Shown: positions 6,560-10,311 of the stretch, in pieces
Numbering within the stretch: position 1 is the first letter of the stretch
Layout of the letters: every line of letters starts with the position of its first letter
Origin: Deltaproteobacteria bacterium
GTDB lineage: Bacteria > Desulfobacterota > Dissulfuribacteria > Dissulfuribacterales > JALVPX01
Reading direction: 5' to 3'
DNA length: 10,311 bases
Assembly (NCBI GenBank): GCA_027031565.1
Contig: JALVPX010000210.1
Coordinates: forward strand, 1 to 10,311
Notes under the pieces: model-generated
What the model was told of the DNA's origin: nothing
The model's input: the letters and a program-made list of their open reading frames with translations, nothing else
Database searches by the model: none
Translations under genes and position numbers: made by a program

Positions 6560-6667
6560 GGTGGCTGGTGTGTCTCCTTCACCATTTTTAAAGGTCCGCT
6601 GTGCGTCTGCCAAGGCACTTACATCCTCTTCACGTTAAAAATGGTTCAGGAGCCATCCCCAGCCACC
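6560..6667 (+). repeat. Palindromic repeat family B, copy B2
   Basis: A 108-base stem-loop with the same plan as B1. Left arm: GGTGGCTGG (6560-6568), a 5-base spacer, CTCCT (6574-6578), TC, ACCATTTTTAA (6581-6591). The loop is 43 bases (6592-6634). Right arm: TTAAAAATGGT (6635-6645), TC, AGGAG (6648-6652), a 6-base spacer, CCAGCCACC (6659-6667). Block lengths 9-5-5-2-11 on the left arm and the loop length equal those of B1. CTCCT/AGGAG and the loop motifs GTGCG-CT and ATCC..TTCACG are conserved. The outer and inner stems have changed on both sides. Confidence 0.88.
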
Positions 6668-6688
6668 GCTCCCACGCATGTACAATCT

Positions 6689-6832
6689 AAAGGCCACCTC
6701 TAAAAATTATGATTTTTCTTCAAGGGCAAGGTGTGCCAAAAATAATCGCAGTCATGTTGTTGATATTTCGAGAATTATTTTTTGAGTGCAACGCAGCCAT
6801 TGGGCAAAAAGACAATTTTTAGAGGCAGCTTT
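6689..6832 (+). repeat. Palindromic repeat family A, copy A2
   Basis: The second A element, in the same orientation as A1, about 144 bases. CCTCTAAAAATT (6697-6708) pairs perfectly with AATTTTTAGAGG (6814-6825), with weaker pairing out to AAAG/CTTT at the edges. The internal hairpin is CAAAAATAAT (6737-6746) against ATTATTTTTTG (6774-6784), with one bulged T. Its sequence differs from that of A1, but the hairpin is in the same place. It shares with A1 the identical 36-base block (6790-6825) and the 17-base left motif (6719-6735), and the left loop side of both begins CGCAG. Confidence 0.85.
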
Positions 6833-6857
6833 GCGAGCTGCATAATCCGGGACAATA

Positions 6858-6872
6858 GGGCCGCCTGGTCAA
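6858..6872 (+). repeat. 15-base direct repeat, right copy
   Basis: GGGCCGCCTGGTCAA matches 6107-6121 at 14 of 15 bases. It lies 13 bases before the 3' end of the convergent ampG gene, so the pair closely frames the intergenic block between nfo and ampG. Confidence 0.6.
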
Positions 6873-6885
6873 CAATGGTGATCGT

Positions 6886-8127
6886 CTAGTTCGAGTCCGT
6901 ATCCAGAAGCATTATCTCTCCCCGCATCCACCACAGGAGCATGAGCCCGGGCAGCGCTGCCAGGGCAGTTATCAAAAAGAAGACCGGCCAGCCTGCTGCC
7001 TCTGCCAGGAAGCCTGACGGCGGAGCCACAAACACCCTGCCCACTGAAGCAAAGGCAGAAAGCATTGCATATTGGCTTGCGCTGTAACGGTGGTTGCACA
7101 AGGCCATTAGAAAGGCCACAAAGGCAGCGGTTCCCATGCCCCCTGAGACATTCTCAAAGAGCACAGCGGCAACCATGGCAGGGAGATTGTGCCCCAAAAA
7201 GGCAAGTAGCATAAAAGAGAGATTGGATATTGCCTGAAGCAGCCCGAACAGTAGCAGTGAGCGAAATAGCCCCAGCCTCGCCATCAAGACACCGCCATAA
7301 ATTGCACCACCTATGGTTGCCATGAGGCCCACGGCCTTGTTTATGGTGCCAACTTCGGTAAGGCTGAAACCTGCGCCGCGGATGAGAAACGGGGTGGTGA
7401 GCACTCCTGCAAAGGCATCTCCTATTTTGTAGAGCAGTATCAACATGAGAAATGCCAGGGCATATCGCCTGGAAAAAAAGTCCCTCAAAGGCTCTATGAC
7501 TGCCTCGGCCAGCGATGCAGGAGGCGGCAGCCGGTGTTCCGGTTCTGGCGCAACAAAGGCAAAGACCATGGAGGCAGCCATCAGGCACGCCATGACCAAA
7601 TATGTAACGTGCCAGCCCAGATGATCTGCTGCAATCAAGGCCAGGGCACCAGCAACCAGCATGGCAACCCTGTAACCAGTTACGGACAGGGCCGCCCCCA
7701 GGCCTCTTTCCCTCGGAGGCAGCACATCCGTTCTGTAGGCGTCAAAGACGATATCCTGAGAGGCTGAAACAAAGGCGAGCAGTACAGCAAGCACAGCTGC
7801 CGCATGTACCATGGCTGAAGGGCGAAGCATCGACAATAAAGCAAGCACCATGGCAATCACGGCCTGTGTCAATGCCATCCAGCCCCGCCGCCGCCCCAGG
7901 AATGGAGGAACAAAGCGGTCCATGGCAGGAGACCACAAAAACTTGAGCGTATAGGGCAGGCCCACGAGGCCGAACAGGCCTATGGCTTTGATATCCACTC
8001 CATCAACTGTCAGCCACGCCTGAAGGGTGTTTCCGCTAAGGGCCAGGGGCAGGCCAGAAGCAAACCCGAGAGGCAGCATTAGAAACAAGCGCCTGCTCTT
8101 CCATATATGCCAGATATTTCCTTGCAT
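6886..8127 (-). CDS. ampG: AmpG-like muropeptide permease (MFS)
   Basis: A 413-residue inner-membrane carrier with about 12 hydrophobic segments, shorter than E. coli AmpG (491) but in the range of 12-helix homologues. AmpG-type features are GFASGLPLALSGNTLQAWL (21-39), PYTLKFLWSPAMDRF (58-72), the GRRRGW loop (78-83), SASQDIVFDAYRTD (121-134) and GYR (151-153). Known AmpG imports anhydromuropeptides released from the cell wall for peptidoglycan recycling. In bacteria with inducible AmpC it also feeds the inducer signal, but nothing here shows that link. The start at 8127 has AAGGAAG just upstream on the minus strand, and a TATAAA box (complement of 8156-8161) could be its -10. It is convergent with nfo and divergent from the FecCD permease gene. 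Within the AmpG/SLC33-like carriers the exact substrate is inferred. Confidence 0.88.
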   Translation of the reverse strand: MQGNIWHIWKSRRLFLMLPLGFASGLPLALSGNTLQAWLTVDGVDIKAIGLFGLVGLPYTLKFLWSPAMDRFVPPFLGRRRGWMALTQAVIAMVLALLSMLRPSAMVHAAAVLAVLLAFVSASQDIVFDAYRTDVLPPRERGLGAALSVTGYRVAMLVAGALALIAADHLGWHVTYLVMACLMAASMVFAFVAPEPEHRLPPPASLAEAVIEPLRDFFSRRYALAFLMLILLYKIGDAFAGVLTTPFLIRGAGFSLTEVGTINKAVGLMATIGGAIYGGVLMARLGLFRSLLLFGLLQAISNLSFMLLAFLGHNLPAMVAAVLFENVSGGMGTAAFVAFLMALCNHRYSASQYAMLSAFASVGRVFVAPPSGFLAEAAGWPVFFLITALAALPGLMLLWWMRGEIMLLDTDSN

Positions 8128-8169
8128 CTCTTCCTTTTTACTTTAAGGCTTCTGTTTTATAGTTGCCCC

Positions 8170-9210
8170 ATGACACCGATTAATGGAAAACGCAAGCTCT
8201 TTGCACTATGGGGCGTCCTCGCATCCATATACATATGCTGCCTGGCAGCTGGCCTCATATACGGCAGATATCCTGTAACGGGCCAACAGATCGTTGATAT
8301 ACTAATTGGAAACGCACCAAAGTGCGACAACCCGGATGTGCTGAAAACCATTGTTCTGGACTTGAGACTGCCAAGGCTCCTTACGGCATCCATCGTTGGA
8401 GCTGCCCTGGCCTGCGCAGGCGGCGTCTTCCAGGGGCTGCTCAGGAATCCCCTGGCAGATCCCTTTACACTGGGGGTGTCAACCGGCGCCGCCTTTGGTG
8501 CAACCGTGGCCTTAATAGCCGGCATGTCCAGCGGAATAGGCATCCCAGCGGCTGCCATGTGCGGTGCCTTGGCTGCCCTTGCAGTGGTGCTGCTGCTTTC
8601 AAGGAACAGGCATGGCCTTAAGCCTGCTTCCATGATACTTGCCGGGATTGTGGTCAGCACCTTTTTGTCTGCCTTGATAAGTTTGATGAAAAGCCTGGAC
8701 GAGGAAAGCCTTGCCTCTATCGTATTCTGGATGCTGGGAAGCTTTGGGGGAAGGGACTGGCTCCATGTCATTTTCGCCTTTCCATATTTTGCCTTGGGGT
8801 TTTTTGTTGTCCTTGCCTATTCCAGAGACCTCGACCTGTTGTCAATGGGCGAGCTTGAGGCAAAGCAGCTCGGGGTTCCTGTTCAGCGAAGCCGGTTGGT
8901 TTTGATGAGTGCCTCATGTCTGATGACGGCCGCGGCAGTGTCTGTGAGCGGTGTAATCGGCTTTGTTGGCCTCGTGGTGCCCCACATGGTCAGGCTCCTG
9001 CAGGGTCCTAAGCATGCACAACTAGTAATCAGTTCAGCCATCATGGGTGCCACCGTCACCGTGCTGGCCGATCTCTTGGCAAAAAATCTGCTTGCCAGCG
9101 GTGAAGAGCTGCCGGTCGGCGTATTGACAACGCTAATTGGCGGGCCCTTTTTCTGCTATTTGCTTTGGCAGAAAAAACGTTTTGAAGGTGATGCCTTCGG
9201 CGGTCTTTAA
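8170..9210 (+). CDS. FecCD/BtuC-family ABC importer permease
   Basis: A 346-residue transmembrane permease for iron-chelate, heme or cobalamin uptake (type II importer). Family motifs: LRLPRLLTASIVGAALACAG (65-84) running into VFQGLLRNPLADPFTLGVSTGAA, the cytoplasmic coupling helix region with LGSFGGRDW (189-197), GVIGFVGLVVPHMVRLL (261-277), and the C-terminal ELPVGVLTTLIGGPFF (313-328). About ten hydrophobic segments are apparent. The start is set at the ATG at 8170. The frame is open to an ATG at 8107, but that would run into the divergent ampG start and add a hydrophobic, non-conserved leader. No good Shine-Dalgarno is seen before 8170, so initiation is the weak point of this call. The ATPase follows after 34 bases. 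No periplasmic binding protein is visible, so the substrate is open. Confidence 0.93.
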   Translation: MTPINGKRKLFALWGVLASIYICCLAAGLIYGRYPVTGQQIVDILIGNAPKCDNPDVLKTIVLDLRLPRLLTASIVGAALACAGGVFQGLLRNPLADPFTLGVSTGAAFGATVALIAGMSSGIGIPAAAMCGALAALAVVLLLSRNRHGLKPASMILAGIVVSTFLSALISLMKSLDEESLASIVFWMLGSFGGRDWLHVIFAFPYFALGFFVVLAYSRDLDLLSMGELEAKQLGVPVQRSRLVLMSASCLMTAAAVSVSGVIGFVGLVVPHMVRLLQGPKHAQLVISSAIMGATVTVLADLLAKNLLASGEELPVGVLTTLIGGPFFCYLLWQKKRFEGDAFGGL

Positions 9211-9244
9211 CCTGAAAAAACAGCAACCCGCTTGAATAGGTGAA

Positions 9245-10063
9245 ATGAAAGTTACAAAAAGCTCGGAAGAACCAGTTTCTGCAGAAAAGGCCTTGGAAGT
9301 CCGTGATATAACTGTCAGTTACGGGGACACACAGGTGTTAAAGGGGCTTACCTTGTCAATCGCCAAGGGTGAGATAGCAGGGCTGCTCGGGCCGAACGGC
9401 AGCGGCAAGACCACCCTTCTCCACGCCCTGCTCGGACTGGTTCCAGTCCAAAGCGGCCTTGTCAGGCTTTTTGGAAGGGACCTGCGTCATCTGCCTGCAA
9501 AGGAACGCGCCAGGCTGGCTGGCATGGTTCCGCAAAAGATGAACACTCCTTTTCCCTTTCGGGTCTATGAAGTGGTTCTAATGGGCAGGTACCCGCACAT
9601 ATCTTACTGGGGAGGATATGGCGAAAAGGATCATCTGTTTGCCTCGCAGGCACTGGAACAGACCGGTGTCAAGCATCTCTCGGAACGCCTTTTCCCATCC
9701 TTGTCTGGCGGTGAGCAGCAGATGTCACTGCTTGCTAGGCTGCAGGCTCAAAATCCCAGGATTTTTCTGCTGGATGAGGCCACGAGCGCCCTGGATATCA
9801 AAAGGAAAATCGAGGCCCTGGATTTCATTTCAGGCCTGAGGCGCAGACAGGGCGTGACTGTACTGGCAGTTTTCCACGACATCAATCTGGCAGCTCTTTA
9901 CTGCAGCAGGCTGATTTTTCTAAAGGAAGGCTGCATCAAACATGACGGCCCTGCAGAAAGCGTGCTTGTTCCCGAAAATATCAAAGATGTTTTTGAAACA
10001 GATGTGATGGTGACGAGGCATCCAATCAATGGAGCGCCACAAGTCTTTTTCGTGCCTGGATAA
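9245..10063 (+). CDS. ABC importer ATP-binding protein (FecE/BtuD type)
   Basis: A 272-residue nucleotide-binding subunit that powers the adjacent permease as a homodimer on the cytoplasmic face. Motifs: Walker A GPNGSGKT (49-56), Q-loop Q97 in MVPQ, signature LSGGEQQ (153-159), Walker B IFLLDEAT (173-180) with the D-loop SALD, and switch histidine H211 in VFHDIN. The region 104-125 (PFRVYEVVLMGRYPHISYWG) is typical of iron-chelate and cobalamin importers. Walker B is followed by Ala in place of the usual Pro (DEAT for DEPT), a common and tolerated variant. The start has only a weak AGG nearby (9238-9240). It is probably translated from the same message as the permease. Confidence 0.93.
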   Translation: MKVTKSSEEPVSAEKALEVRDITVSYGDTQVLKGLTLSIAKGEIAGLLGPNGSGKTTLLHALLGLVPVQSGLVRLFGRDLRHLPAKERARLAGMVPQKMNTPFPFRVYEVVLMGRYPHISYWGGYGEKDHLFASQALEQTGVKHLSERLFPSLSGGEQQMSLLARLQAQNPRIFLLDEATSALDIKRKIEALDFISGLRRRQGVTVLAVFHDINLAALYCSRLIFLKEGCIKHDGPAESVLVPENIKDVFETDVMVTRHPINGAPQVFFVPG

Positions 10064-10079
10064 GATGAGGTGATGGTCG

Positions 10080-10266
10080 CCTGGCAGATAATCCTGCCTT
10101 TCGTCTCCGTCTCGCATTTCTGCATCTTCTAAGGCTTGCTCCGCTGGAAGTTGCACAACTCGCCTGCCTTCGGCAGGCTCAAACAGTACAACTTCCGGCC
10201 GCTACGCTTCGCCAAGAATCTGCTAGGAATTGCTCAAAATCGCTCCAGGCAGGATCATCAGCCAGG
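10080..10266. repeat. Palindromic element C with 20-base terminal inverted repeats and nested hairpin
   Basis: The left end, 10080-10099 (CCTGGCAGATAATCCTGCCT), and the reverse complement of the right end, 10247-10266, match at 18 of 20 positions. In the middle GGAAGTTG (10146-10153) pairs with CAACTTCC (10189-10196). Inside that, GCCTGCC (10162-10168) pairs with GGCAGGC (10172-10178) over a TTC loop. The element begins 17 bases after the ATPase stop and contains no convincing gene. No T-run follows the central hairpin, so it is not a standard terminator. The form suggests a miniature inverted-repeat element or a structured dispersed repeat. It is unrelated in sequence to families A and B. 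Confidence 0.78.
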
Positions 10267-10311
10267 CCATGGTAGCACGTTTTAATCCTGGTCACTTTGC
10301 CTGTTTCAGGC
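10267..10311. other. Window edge, no gene seen
   Basis: No start with a ribosome binding site is visible in these 45 bases. A small hairpin, GCCTG-TTT-CAGGC (10299-10311), ends exactly at the window border, so its role (terminator, leader or part of another repeat) cannot be judged. Confidence 0.4.

Noticed and set aside
6107..6872. CRISPR array in the repeat-rich gap
   Set aside because: Repeats are few, palindromic over their full length and of two families in mixed orientation. There is no regular repeat-spacer pattern.
8128..8169. Cobalamin riboswitch ahead of the BtuC-like permease
   Set aside because: The gap is far too short and none of the conserved riboswitch core is visible, so the operon is not shown to be B12-regulated.
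10080..10266. Integron attC site
   Set aside because: The long inverted ends and nested hairpins are reminiscent, but no core-site pair with the GTTRRRY/RYYYAAC form is evident and no integrase or cassette array is present.

Overview
The window reads like a chromosomal stretch of a Desulfobacterota-type (former deltaproteobacterial) bacterium of middling GC content. This is inferred from three things: the NtrC-type two-component system with a nearby sigma-54 promoter, the secreted DUF2202 protein, and the housekeeping gene mix (pyrE, nnr, nfo). The genus cannot be told from the sequence alone.

Positions 1-2989 look like a regulatory and output unit. The 3' end of a sensor kinase gene is followed by an intact NtrC-family response regulator. 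A 180-base intergenic region then holds a good -24/-12 sigma-54 promoter and an upstream inverted repeat that could be the enhancer site. Behind it lie two genes with strong ribosome binding sites, encoding a secreted DUF2202 ferritin-like protein and a small, very basic secreted protein of unknown function. A clear intrinsic terminator closes the unit. The simplest reading is that the two-component system switches on the envelope proteins next door.

Positions 3093-6105 are a tightly packed housekeeping operon: orotate phosphoribosyltransferase (pyrE), bifunctional NAD(P)H-hydrate repair enzyme (nnr) and endonuclease IV (nfo). Stop and start codons overlap at both junctions.

Positions 6106-6885 have no gene but are densely structured. 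Two directly repeated hairpin elements (A1, A2) flank two inverted copies of a second palindromic family (B1, B2). A 15-base direct repeat brackets the whole block. In the B pair the arms differ in sequence but remain complementary to each other, while a short stem segment and parts of the 43-base loop are conserved. This is what selection on a folded structure would produce.

Positions 6886-10063 hold a minus-strand AmpG-like muropeptide transporter gene. Divergent from it is a plus-strand FecCD permease and ATPase pair of a metal-chelate or cobalamin importer, with no substrate-binding protein in view. After the ATPase gene there is a third structured element (C, about 187 bases), with 20-base near-perfect terminal inverted repeats and a nested central hairpin. 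The window ends before the next gene. The repeat families are the least explained part of the window, and the sigma-54 unit is the most testable functional story.
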